The translations under genes were made by a program, and so were the position numbers. From positions 1-48,837 of the IMG/VR virus record IMGVR_UViG_3300030099_002099: a DNA stretch of 48,837 bases; one strand, written 5' to 3'. Below the pieces are notes generated by a model. The model was not told the origin of the DNA. It saw only the letters and a list, made by a program, of their open reading frames with translations, and ran no database searches. This stretch comes from a virus. Shown piece after piece: positions 1 to 6,643 of the stretch; the stretch's first letter is position 1, and each line of letters starts with the position of its first letter.

Positions 1-2
1 AT

Positions 3-740
3 CTTAATAACCGGGTCACAGTTCAGCAAGGTTATGGTCCAGGTGAATATGAAATATTAGAAAGCTCTTCTGATGTTGATTATATATCAGATAAAGAGAG
101 AATATTACAAAGAGAATATGGTTACCGAGTAGATATGGTACCGTATAGAAAATTAAATAGAAAAATTATGATGGACTTAAACGTAACTGAACAAACTACT
201 ACTTTTCCATGTCCAGTAGATAAATTAAAAGGTAGATTATTTGATATGATCGGCTATGAATGGACAACGGAACACGGCAATTTTATAATTACTCCACGTA
301 CAATAGACTGGATAATGAAAAATGTAAAAACATCTATGTTTAACAATGATAGATCTTATATATACAATAAAGCTTTCTCAGTGTTTAAAGAGAATAATGA
401 TATTGTTGATACAAGAAAACCTGTTAAATGCTCTAAAAAACCTTTAAAAATGTTTGAGAACATTAGACAATGGGCTGATGAAAGAGGTTTGTACGATAAA
501 GGTGATGCTAAAACTCAACTAATTAAATTACAAGAAGAGATGGGCGAGTTAGCTAAAGCTACCTTAGAAAAAGACCAAGAAGAAGTTATTGATGCTATTG
601 GCGATATGGTAGTGGTATTAACTAACTTAGCACATTTGAACAACGTGAATATAGAAACGTGTATAGCAACAGCGTACAACGTTATATCGAAACGAAAAGG
701 TAAAATGATTAACGGAACATTTGTTAAAGATGCAGATTAA
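3..740 (+). CDS. MazG-type nucleotide pyrophosphohydrolase, 5' end outside window
   Basis: The reading frame is open from the left edge (first full codon at base 3), so the gene probably starts outside the window. The first internal ATG is at 135. Numbering from that ATG, residues about 106-200 form an all-alpha NTP pyrophosphatase domain with the MazG pattern: E134, E135, E138, then E150 and D153 as the second ExxD half. Such enzymes hydrolyse (d)NTPs to monophosphates and PPi. In phages they are thought to adjust nucleotide pools or the host alarmone response. The N-terminal part contains a motif LQREYGYRVD (before and across base 135) of unknown function. It begins a + strand run of nucleotide genes and overlaps the next gene slightly. 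The domain call is firm; the substrate is unknown. Confidence 0.8.
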   Translation, partial: LNNRVTVQQGYGPGEYEILESSSDVDYISDKERILQREYGYRVDMVPYRKLNRKIMMDLNVTEQTTTFPCPVDKLKGRLFDMIGYEWTTEHGNFIITPRTIDWIMKNVKTSMFNNDRSYIYNKAFSVFKENNDIVDTRKPVKCSKKPLKMFENIRQWADERGLYDKGDAKTQLIKLQEEMGELAKATLEKDQEEVIDAIGDMVVVLTNLAHLNNVNIETCIATAYNVISKRKGKMINGTFVKDAD

Positions 741-954
741 AACAAAAGATAAGATAGTACAAGCTGTACTAAGGAAGATGGACGATCGTAGTATTATTGG
801 CCAGAAAAAATATGGTCAAACAATGCAAAACGAAATAGAGACTGGTAAGAAAGACTTACATATGTTTTTAACGGATGTACAAGAAGAAATAATGGATGCA
901 TTATTGTATATCGAAGCAGCTAAAAAATGTTTACAAGATGAGAAAGAAGTTTAG
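730..954 (+). CDS. Small phage protein, possibly MazG-like or an accessory to the upstream enzyme
   Basis: A 74-residue protein. I chose the ATG at 730 over a TTG at 721 in the same frame; either start overlaps the end of the upstream gene, as is common in tight phage operons. The visible pattern is R-x-x-x-G-x-x-K-Y-G-x-T near the N-terminus, then LTDVQEEIMDALLYIEAAK, an acidic helix of the EExxDAxxY type. That arrangement resembles short phage dATP/dGTP pyrophosphohydrolase-like (MazG superfamily) proteins, but the full set of metal ligands is not clear in so short a chain. Its place between a MazG enzyme and a nuclease supports a role in nucleotide metabolism. The function is a guess; the gene itself is likely real. 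Confidence 0.6.
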   Translation: MQIKTKDKIVQAVLRKMDDRSIIGQKKYGQTMQNEIETGKKDLHMFLTDVQEEIMDALLYIEAAKKCLQDEKEV

Positions 955-1393
955 AAGAAAAAAAGGTCCTGTCAGAAGTAATAAAGTTACTTTTGACGGG
1001 ATAAACTTTGCATCAGGACTAGAAAAATATATGCACATTGCTCTTAAAAAAGCTAAGATACAAGCTGTATATGAAGGACATACTTATGAAATATTTCCAG
1101 CGTATCAGTTTGAGTCTTCTGCTTTTGAAAGATGTGCTAATGGTAAAGGTGATTATAAAGATCGTGGGCATAAGAAGATATTAAACATATCTTATACACC
1201 AGACTTTATGGGTAGAGGATTTATTATAGAGTGTAAAGGTAGAGCTAATGAAAGTTTTCCTTTACGATGGAAAATGTTTAAAAAATATGTACAAGAACAT
1301 CTACCTAATGTTATATTGTATAAACCACAAAATCAAAAAGAATGCGACGAAACAGTAAAGTTAATTTTAAAGAACAACGCAACAAAGAAGTAG
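938..1393 (+). CDS. T7 endonuclease I-like Holliday junction resolvase
   Basis: The 151-residue product matches the PD-(D/E)xK plan of T7 gp3. It has FASGLEK with E29, then YTPDF with D89, and FIIECKG with E98 and K100. These correspond to E20, D55, E65 and K67 of the T7 enzyme. The spacing SGLE...YTPDF...ECKG followed by a basic helix is characteristic. The enzyme cuts four-way and branched DNA; T7 uses it to resolve concatemers before packaging and to degrade host DNA. The frame is open further upstream (to 896), but the ATG at 938 gives a start with a 17-base overlap with the previous gene and puts the basic N-terminus first, so I prefer it. The central part (residues 55-80) is longer than in T7. 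Confidence 0.85.
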   Translation: MRKKFRRKKGPVRSNKVTFDGINFASGLEKYMHIALKKAKIQAVYEGHTYEIFPAYQFESSAFERCANGKGDYKDRGHKKILNISYTPDFMGRGFIIECKGRANESFPLRWKMFKKYVQEHLPNVILYKPQNQKECDETVKLILKNNATKK

Positions 1394-1521
1394 CAAGACG
1401 TATGTATGCTTTAAGGCAAATTGATAGGTTTATAAAATGGACTATAGAGCGAAGAGGTTATTTAAAATGGAAACATTTAAAAGAACAATATAAAAACTAT
1501 AATTTACCATGGCAAGAATAA
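1342..1521 (+). CDS. Small basic phage protein of unknown function (59 aa)
   Basis: An ATG at 1342 opens a 59-codon frame that ends in TAA at 1519-1521. It overlaps the resolvase gene by 52 bases and the next small gene by 13. The product is strongly basic and helical-looking (MRRNSKVNFK at the start, FIKWTIERRGYLKWKH in the middle, LPWQE at the end), and the repeated Trp/Arg/Lys pattern would suit nucleic-acid binding. Without it and its neighbour there would be an unexplained 250-base hole between real genes. I do not recognise the family. Confidence 0.55.
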   Translation: MRRNSKVNFKEQRNKEVARRMYALRQIDRFIKWTIERRGYLKWKHLKEQYKNYNLPWQE

Positions 1522-1646
1522 ATCTACAAGCATATAAATGGAAACCTAAAAAGAAAAGACCAGGTGTCCATAGCAAAAACAGAAATACAAAACAAAAATC
1601 AGGTAAGTATTACTCAGGTACTGCTTACCGAGGACAAGGAAGATAA
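1509..1646 (+). CDS. Small basic phage protein, 45 aa, ends YRGQGR
   Basis: The frame runs from ATG 1509 to TAA 1644-1646. The protein is almost entirely basic and polar, with KPKKKRPGVHSKNRNTK in the middle and GTAYRGQGR at the C-terminus. I recall similar lysine-rich peptides with a VHSK...YRGQGR pattern from marine phage genomes, always unannotated. It overlaps the preceding small gene by 13 bases and ends one base before the ATG of the next, which argues for a translated, coupled gene. A structural or nucleic-acid-binding role is possible but not shown. Confidence 0.6.
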   Translation: MARINLQAYKWKPKKKRPGVHSKNRNTKQKSGKYYSGTAYRGQGR

Positions 1647-1647
1647 T

Positions 1648-1788
1648 ATGAAAAAATGGGAATTAAGCTTTGGCCTTTTTGAAGGCTTATTGTTTGGATA
1701 TAGAAATTATCCAGACGTAGATAATAATAAGGTAGATCACGTATTTTACGTGTTCGTATTTGACATTTGTTTAACACTACAATATTAA
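1648..1788 (+). CDS. Conserved small phage protein, 46 aa (ELSFGLF...FDICLTLQY)
   Basis: I take the ATG at 1648, one base after the TAA of the upstream gene, not an in-frame ATG at 1564 that would lie wholly inside the upstream gene. The protein begins MKKWELSFGLFEGLLFGYR and ends FDICLTLQY. It is aromatic and beta-like, with no membrane helix long enough to be convincing. The ELSFGxFxGxLFGxR...DxCLT pattern is one I associate with small unannotated proteins of phages and environmental bacteria. It sits three bases before nrdB, so it is very likely co-transcribed with the nucleotide-reduction genes. Function unknown. Confidence 0.6.
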   Translation: MKKWELSFGLFEGLLFGYRNYPDVDNNKVDHVFYVFVFDICLTLQY

Positions 1789-1791
1789 GAT

Positions 1792-2760
1792 ATGGGATTA
1801 TTTGATAATAGAATAGCTTACAAACCTTTTGAATACCCCGAGTATTATACAGAAGGTTGGTTAAAACAAGCTCAAGCATTTTGGTTACATACTGAAATAC
1901 CTATGAGTGGAGATGTAAAAGATTGGAACGAAAAATTAACAGATGGAGAAAAAAACTTAGTAGGTAATATACTATTAGGTTTTGCTCAGACTGAGTGTGC
2001 AGTATCTGATTACTGGACTCAGAAAGTAGTATCATGGTTTCCTAAACACGAAATACAGCAGATGGCCATGATGTTTGGAAGTCAAGAGACAATACATGCT
2101 GTAGCTTATAGTTATTTAAATGAAACACTTGGACTTGAAGACTTTGAAGCGTTTTTACATGAGCCAGCTACGGCTGAGCGTTTTGATAATCTCGTTTCAT
2201 ATGATGGCACCGATCCTGTTGACATTGGTAGATCATTGGCTATTTTTAGTGCTTTTGCAGAAGGAGTATCTTTATACTCTGCTTTTGCAGTACTTTATAG
2301 CTTTCAGCTACGTAATTTACTCAAGGGTATTGGTCAACAAATGAAATGGTCGGTAAGAGACGAATCACTACATTCACGTATGGGATGTAGATTATTTAGA
2401 CATATGTGTGAAGAAAAGGATTTTCTTGCAGATACATGCAAACCACATATTATAGATGCAGCGCATGTTATGCATGATGCTGAAATGAAATATATAGATA
2501 AGATGTTTGAAGCTGGTGATATTGAAGGGTTGAAGTCTTATGATCTTAAACAGTTTATAAAGAAAAGACTAAATGAAAAGCTTGTGGAGCTCGGATATAA
2601 AGAACTCTCAAAAGAATTTAGCTACGACAAAGAAGCCGCGAAAAACTTGGATTGGTTTTATCATCTTACTGGTGGGCATACTCATACCGATTTTTTTGCT
2701 ATCAGGCCGACCGACTACAGCAAAGCAAATGAGGGAGAAGATTTCGAAAATATCTGGTAA
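1792..2760 (+). CDS. nrdB: Class I ribonucleotide reductase, beta (small) subunit
   Basis: A 322-residue ferritin-like subunit that generates the radical used to reduce ribonucleotides. The di-metal ligands are visible: E68, E99 with H102 (ExxH), E157, and E191 with H194 (second ExxH). Y106 lies seven residues after E99, the position of the radical tyrosine (Y122 in E. coli). The first ligand is Glu (E68) where E. coli has Asp, a common variant. The C-terminus ends FENIW, an acidic-aromatic tail of the kind that docks into the alpha subunit. It works with the nrdA product encoded 250 bases downstream, supplying dNDPs for phage DNA synthesis. ATG at 1792 follows the previous stop by three bases. 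Confidence 0.93.
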   Translation: MGLFDNRIAYKPFEYPEYYTEGWLKQAQAFWLHTEIPMSGDVKDWNEKLTDGEKNLVGNILLGFAQTECAVSDYWTQKVVSWFPKHEIQQMAMMFGSQETIHAVAYSYLNETLGLEDFEAFLHEPATAERFDNLVSYDGTDPVDIGRSLAIFSAFAEGVSLYSAFAVLYSFQLRNLLKGIGQQMKWSVRDESLHSRMGCRLFRHMCEEKDFLADTCKPHIIDAAHVMHDAEMKYIDKMFEAGDIEGLKSYDLKQFIKKRLNEKLVELGYKELSKEFSYDKEAAKNLDWFYHLTGGHTHTDFFAIRPTDYSKANEGEDFENIW

Positions 2761-3012
2761 ATGAATAGAGATATATTAAAATTACTGGTAAGAACTAGAA
2801 AGTTAACGCCAGGCGAAAGATTAGCTAGTAGAATAGGTTATTTTGGCGCAGGCTGTTTATTAGCAGCACATTGGACTTTAATACCTGGTCTATACATAGC
2901 TGGATTTTGTTGTATACTTATTCAAGTAGCAAGCAGAAAACAATGGAACTTAGTAGCATTAAACATAAATGGTTTAATAGCTTGGACAAAACACTTAATA
3001 ACAAATTTATAA
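2761..3012 (+). CDS. Small membrane protein between nrdB and nrdA
   Basis: An 83-residue protein whose ATG directly follows the nrdB stop and whose TAA overlaps the nrdA ATG by one base, so all three are translationally linked. The N-terminus is basic (MNRDILKLLVRTRKL); residues about 28-58 are hydrophobic (YFGAGCLLAAHWTLIPGLYI and on to FCCILIQVA) and could form two short membrane helices. No enzyme motif is seen. Its place inside the ribonucleotide reductase operon is odd for a membrane protein; it could anchor the complex or simply use the operon for timing. Confidence 0.65.
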   Translation: MNRDILKLLVRTRKLTPGERLASRIGYFGAGCLLAAHWTLIPGLYIAGFCCILIQVASRKQWNLVALNINGLIAWTKHLITNL

Positions 3013-4733
3013 TGTGGAGTAACAGATGGAAAAAAGGCGTTGATTACCCAGAGTGGGCAGACGCAGATGTTTATAAAAAAACTATAACTGGTGGTTATTT
3101 ATATAACGGCGAAACACCTAAAGAAGCATATGAACGTGTAGCTACTACTGTAGCAAGACGTTTAAAAAAGCCAGAAATGGCTGATATATTTTTTGATTAC
3201 ATATGGAAAGGCTGGTTGTGTCTAGCCTCTCCAGTGTTATCAAATACAGGAACTGAAAGAGGATTACCAATATCATGCTTTGGTATTGATGTTGCAGACA
3301 GTATATTAGATATAGGACAGAAAAACCTAGAGATGATGTTGCTGGCTAAACATGGTGGTGGAGTTGGTGTTGGTTTAAATATGATCAGACCTTCTGGTGC
3401 AGATATTACAATGAATGGTACTTCAGATGGTGTTGTACCTTTTTGTAAAATATATGACTCAACTATATTAGCTACAAATCAAGGAGCTGTACGTAGAGGA
3501 GCTGCATCAGTTAATTTAAATATAGATCACAAAGATTGGGAAGACTGGTTAGAAATAAGAGAACCTAAAGGTGATGTTAATAGACAATCATTAAACCTAC
3601 ATCAATGTACTATAATCGGTGATAAGTTTATGAGAAAACTTAGAGACGGTGACAAGGTTGCAAGACGTAAATGGGGTAAATTACTACAAAAACGTAAAGC
3701 AACTGGTGAACCTTATATAATGTACAAGGGTAATGTAAATAAAAATAACCCTTCATCTTATAAGGATAATGCTCTGAAAGTATTTATGACTAATATATGT
3801 TCAGAGATAGTATTACACACAGATGAAAACCATAGCTTCGTATGTTGTTTATCTAGTTTAAATCTAGCTAAATATCACGAGTGGAAAGACTCAAACTTAA
3901 TATATGATAGCGTATGGTTTTTAGACGGTGTATTAGAGGAATTTATACAAAAAGCAAAAAATAGAAGGGGATTTGAAAATGCTGTAAGATCTGCTGAAAA
4001 AGGCAGAGCGTTAGGTCTAGGAGTTTTAGGTTGGCATACATACTTACAACAGAAAGGATTACCATTCGAAGGATTATTAGCACAATATGAAACAAGAAGA
4101 ATTTTTAGTCAAATTAAAATTGAAAGCGAAAGAGCTAGTATGGCACTGGCGAGCGCTTATGGAGAACCTCTCTGGTGTGTTGGAACTGGTTTTCGTAATA
4201 CTCACCTACGGGCTATTGCTCCTACTGTTAGTAATAGCAAGCTTGCTGGCAATATTTCGCCGGGCATTGAGCCGTGGGCGGCTAACGTCTTTACAGACCA
4301 AAGTGCAAAAGGAACTTTCATCAGAAAAAACCCTACACTTGTAAATATATTAGAAAAACATAAGTTAAACACAGATAAAATATGGGATCAAATTTTAGCA
4401 GACGGTGGTTCAATACAAGGTATCAAACAATTAGAGAAAATTACGTTGGGAGATCACGACATACCAATCAAAGAAGTATTCAAAACTTTCAAGGAAATAA
4501 ATCAGCTAGAGCTTGTTAATCAAGCTGGTATAAGACAACAGTATATAGATCAAGCTGTTAGCTTAAACTTAGCTTTTCCTTCACAAGCAGATCCTAAATG
4601 GATTAATAAAGTTCATTTAGAGGCTTGGAAAAAAGGTATTAAAACTTTGTATTATATGCGTACTGAGTCAGTACTAAGAGGAGATATAGCTGAACAAGCT
4701 ATGAGTGAAGACTGTATGAGTTGTGACGGGTAG
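3012..4733 (+). CDS. nrdA: Class I ribonucleotide reductase, alpha (catalytic) subunit
   Basis: The ATG at 3012 overlaps the upstream TAA (TAATG). The open frame extends back to 2871, but that stretch lies over the previous gene. The product is 573 residues, shorter than typical bacterial NrdA, and begins at the catalytic core with no ATP-cone domain. Visible active-site elements are C89 in PISCF (E. coli C225), N261-I-C263-S-E265 (N437, C439 thiyl, E441), C278 in VCCLSSLNL (C462), Y547-Y548 in LYYMRT (Y730/Y731 of the radical path), and a C-terminal C568-M-S-C571 thiol shuttle. It reduces ribonucleoside diphosphates with NrdB. It closes the + strand block; its stop lies in a terminator loop. 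Confidence 0.93.
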   Translation: MWSNRWKKGVDYPEWADADVYKKTITGGYLYNGETPKEAYERVATTVARRLKKPEMADIFFDYIWKGWLCLASPVLSNTGTERGLPISCFGIDVADSILDIGQKNLEMMLLAKHGGGVGVGLNMIRPSGADITMNGTSDGVVPFCKIYDSTILATNQGAVRRGAASVNLNIDHKDWEDWLEIREPKGDVNRQSLNLHQCTIIGDKFMRKLRDGDKVARRKWGKLLQKRKATGEPYIMYKGNVNKNNPSSYKDNALKVFMTNICSEIVLHTDENHSFVCCLSSLNLAKYHEWKDSNLIYDSVWFLDGVLEEFIQKAKNRRGFENAVRSAEKGRALGLGVLGWHTYLQQKGLPFEGLLAQYETRRIFSQIKIESERASMALASAYGEPLWCVGTGFRNTHLRAIAPTVSNSKLAGNISPGIEPWAANVFTDQSAKGTFIRKNPTLVNILEKHKLNTDKIWDQILADGGSIQGIKQLEKITLGDHDIPIKEVFKTFKEINQLELVNQAGIRQQYIDQAVSLNLAFPSQADPKWINKVHLEAWKKGIKTLYYMRTESVLRGDIAEQAMSEDCMSCDG

Positions 4734-4753
4734 TTTACTCGCCACACTTTTTT
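4722..4753 (+). terminator. Intrinsic terminator across the nrdA stop codon
   Basis: The + strand can fold TGTG (4722-4725) with CACA (4743-4746) and CGGG (4727-4730) with CTCG (4738-4741). There is one A/C mismatch and one G-T pair, and a 7-base loop at 4731-4737. Six T residues follow at 4748-4753. The loop contains the nrdA TAG, and on the other strand the TAA of the converging gene. No T run follows on the - strand side, so it should stop + transcripts only. Confidence 0.6.
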
Positions 4754-5106
4754 GAAGGATCATCAACTCTTCTCCAATCTTCTTTTTGGAACCAGTCACG
4801 TAGTGTTGCACCTTTTGGTCTGGCACCTTTTACGTTTGTTTTAGATGATCTTTTATATTTACCACTAGCACCAGCAGATTTTTTTGATGATACTAGTTCA
4901 GCTCTCTTTTTAGAAGATAAGCTTTTTATTTTGGCGGCAGGTAGACAAGTCTTTGTTGTACCTCCGCCTTTTTGTTTTTTAATAGGTGATGATTTACGAC
5001 AACTACCCTTAGCGCCTGGCGCAGTACCTGGTACTCTTTCATATCCTTTCCAACACTTCATTGGTGATGAAAGCTTAGGGCTTATATGTCTATACGGATG
5101 TGCCAT
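4735..5106 (-). CDS. Basic Cys-containing phage protein, DUF5872-like
   Basis: A 123-residue, Lys/Arg/Ser-rich protein with four cysteines (C18, C36, C54, C121). It has an N-terminal CWKGYERVPGTAPGAKGSC segment and a C-terminal GKYKRSSKTNVKG...GATLRDWFQKEDW segment. The latter resembles, from memory, the DUF5872-type module seen in phages and large viruses. A KSSPIKK motif lies between them. It is the last gene of the - strand block, shares one base with the upstream gene's stop, and ends one base from the converging nrdA. The paired-Cys pattern could bind zinc. A DNA-binding or virion-DNA role is plausible from composition only. Confidence 0.65.
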   Translation of the reverse strand: MAHPYRHISPKLSSPMKCWKGYERVPGTAPGAKGSCRKSSPIKKQKGGGTTKTCLPAAKIKSLSSKKRAELVSSKKSAGASGKYKRSSKTNVKGARPKGATLRDWFQKEDWRRVDDPSKKCGE

Positions 5107-5357
5107 TATACTTTACCTTGTGTACATCTAACACCCCAACCAGAAGCATAAGCGCTAGGCCATACTTTAAATTTCTTTTTAGCTCTTGCTTTACATGAAG
5201 CAGAGATCTTACCCATCAAAGGTGATTTAGCCTCCATTTTAAATGGTGATTTAGACTTAAGCATTTTAGCTGGAGATTTTTTATTTGGATTTCCTTTACC
5301 TCCGTCTTTTTTACTTGCCCATACGGCTTTTCTTTGTGCGTGACTTACGTATCCCAT
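5106..5357 (-). CDS. Basic phage protein with KSP motifs and FKVWPSAYASGW C-terminus
   Basis: The ATG at 5357 gives 83 residues and leaves a 10-base gap to the upstream gene. A GTG at 5408 would extend the protein but overlap the conserved end of that gene by 41 bases, so I reject it. The N-terminus reads MGYVSHAQRKAVWASKKDGG. The middle is a lysine-rich linker with repeated S-P-x-K/M units (KKSPAK, KSKSPFK, AKSPLM). The C-terminus is KKFKVWPSAYASGW ending near C78, with C55 as the only other cysteine. I recall similar WPSAYAS endings in phage and giant-virus proteins of unknown function. It belongs to a three-gene set with its neighbours. Confidence 0.65.
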   Translation of the reverse strand: MGYVSHAQRKAVWASKKDGGKGNPNKKSPAKMLKSKSPFKMEAKSPLMGKISASCKARAKKKFKVWPSAYASGWGVRCTQGKV

Positions 5358-5367
5358 AATTTTATAT

Positions 5368-5739
5368 TTAACAGTTCCATCTACGTCTAGCAGCTCGACC
5401 TCTTTCACCGGTCCAGCCTTTTGATCTAGCGCAAAACGATTTTCTTCTTTTAGCAGCTTTACTACCAGGTTTAAGCTTTGAAGGCTTAGTTGTTACTGCT
5501 GTTTGTAATTTACTACCTGGGTTTTTTCTTTTGTACTCATCAACTCCTTTTTGTGTCATACCACCACCAGCTGCTGCACCTGTACCAGTTGGATTAGCTT
5601 TGTTAAAGTTCTTACCTGGACCAATAGTTTTTCTAGGCTCGTTACCTTTTTTCAAAGGAGACTTACCACCATCTTGCATATAAGTTCTACGTCTACCGCA
5701 GCTAGTTACAGGAAAAGGATTATTCTTTTGTACATACAT
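5368..5739 (-). CDS. Basic phage protein with SKLQTAVT...SFCARSKGW C-terminal module
   Basis: A 123-residue protein with a Gly/Lys-rich N-terminal half (GGKSPLKK at residues 24-31) and a compact C-terminal module: MTQKGVDEYKRKNPGSKLQT, then AVT, RRKSFCARSKGW, and a final RRRWNC. Cysteines are C14, C103 and C123. The NPGSKLxTAVT...SFCAR pattern is, to my knowledge, widespread in phages and large DNA viruses and has no assigned function. It has a strong positive charge and no signal peptide. It lies two bases after the lipoprotein-like gene in transcription order and starts the run of three basic proteins. Confidence 0.68.
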   Translation of the reverse strand: MYVQKNNPFPVTSCGRRRTYMQDGGKSPLKKGNEPRKTIGPGKNFNKANPTGTGAAAGGGMTQKGVDEYKRKNPGSKLQTAVTTKPSKLKPGSKAAKRRKSFCARSKGWTGERGRAARRRWNC

Positions 5740-5741
5740 AA

Positions 5742-6182
5742 TTAATTTTTTCTAGGATTAACTGGTGTTGGAGGTGGTGTTACTACCGATCCTTGTGGTT
5801 TGATTGTGGGCGTTGTAATATTTGGCGTATTGTTATTATTGTTATAATTAATATTGCTATTGCCATTATATATAGGTTTAGGTGGATTATACAAACGCGG
5901 GTGATAATATGGTTTATCCCATCTAGTGTAATAACCACTATAAGGTCTGTACCAATCATATCCCACTACATTATATATTACATTTGGTTTTATATCTTTA
6001 ATAGGTATTTTTAACGTATCACCTTCTTCTGTTAAAGCTAATACGTGTGTTACTTTTGGTCCTTTACTTTGATAATAATATGGTGAACAAGCGTATATAC
6101 ATAACATAAAAACTATAGTAACAAAAACTAAAAAAGCTTTTGTTATAGCTGAATCATATTGTTTTATATCATACTTACTCAT
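5742..6182 (-). CDS. Lipoprotein-like or membrane-anchored Pro/Asn-rich protein; o-spanin candidate
   Basis: A 146-residue protein with a short polar N-terminus, a hydrophobic stretch at about residues 15-31 (AFLVFVTIVFMLCIY) and an immediate AC-SPYYY sequence that could be a loose lipobox (I-Y-A-C). The rest is predicted exposed: a Tyr/Pro-rich part, an Asn run (NYNNNNNTPN) and a Pro-rich tail (VVTPPPTPVNPRKN). Small Pro-rich outer-membrane lipoproteins are typical of o-spanins such as Rz1. It overlaps the peptidase gene upstream by four bases, which fits a lysis cassette. It could also be a plain inner-membrane protein, since Tyr at -2 is unusual for a lipobox. Confidence 0.5.
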   Translation of the reverse strand: MSKYDIKQYDSAITKAFLVFVTIVFMLCIYACSPYYYQSKGPKVTHVLALTEEGDTLKIPIKDIKPNVIYNVVGYDWYRPYSGYYTRWDKPYYHPRLYNPPKPIYNGNSNINYNNNNNTPNITTPTIKPQGSVVTPPPTPVNPRKN

Positions 6183-6643
6183 ATTACCATATATTTTGTT
6201 TTGTTATTATCATCTTTATAAGCTTTTAAACATCTATTTCTATTTGATGCTTTATCTACATAACTCACATGTACCCAATTAGGATTTTCATCTGTACCAA
6301 ACTCCCATATCATCTGATCATAATCTAAATTAGCTTTAATCCAATTAAACATTTCTGCGTTAGACGCATGACCATAAGTATCATCAATATCAATAGCTTG
6401 TCCGTGACAATGTTGTGACTTTGCAGATCCACCAATAGCTTTGTTAAGTTGAGGTCCACGGTAAAACGAATTGATCTTTATAGGACCACCTACGTGTATT
6501 CTAAGAGGCTCAAATATATTTTCGGCAACATTTATCATATTTAATAAATGATCATCAGAGGGATCATTTTTTAAACCAAGCCTTTCCGCTGTTCTGCTAT
6601 ACACACCTTCACGATAACTTACGTGTTTACTTATTTTATCCAT
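6179..6643 (-). CDS. M15 family zinc peptidase, probable endolysin
   Basis: A 154-residue protein with the peptidase M15A / D-Ala-D-Ala carboxypeptidase-like signature SxHxxGxAxD at residues 76-85 (SQHCHGQAID; zinc ligands H78 and D85), a downstream Glu in MIWEFG, and the third ligand H125 in WVHVS. SFYRG just before the motif is also typical of the family. Such enzymes cut peptide bonds in peptidoglycan stems and serve as phage endolysins. There is no signal peptide, so release would need a holin or other membrane lesion. It overlaps the PAP2 gene by eight bases and is followed by the spanin-like gene. The enzyme family is firm; the lysis role is inferred from size and context. Confidence 0.85.
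   Translation of the reverse strand: MDKISKHVSYREGVYSRTAERLGLKNDPSDDHLLNMINVAENIFEPLRIHVGGPIKINSFYRGPQLNKAIGGSAKSQHCHGQAIDIDDTYGHASNAEMFNWIKANLDYDQMIWEFGTDENPNWVHVSYVDKASNRNRCLKAYKDDNNKTKYMVI

Noticed and set aside
2871-3011. N-terminal extension of nrdA from an upstream ATG at 2871
   Set aside because: It would overlap the membrane-protein gene by 142 bases and adds no RNR sequence; the ATG at 3012 sits in a TAATG coupling.
4087-4344. An 85-codon frame inside nrdA
   Set aside because: Nested in a fully conserved enzyme; its hydrophobic run comes from the overlapping coding sequence.
5358-5408. GTG start at 5408 for the KSP-motif protein
   Set aside because: It overlaps the conserved RRRWNC end of the neighbour gene by 41 bases, while the ATG at 5357 fits a natural 10-base gap.
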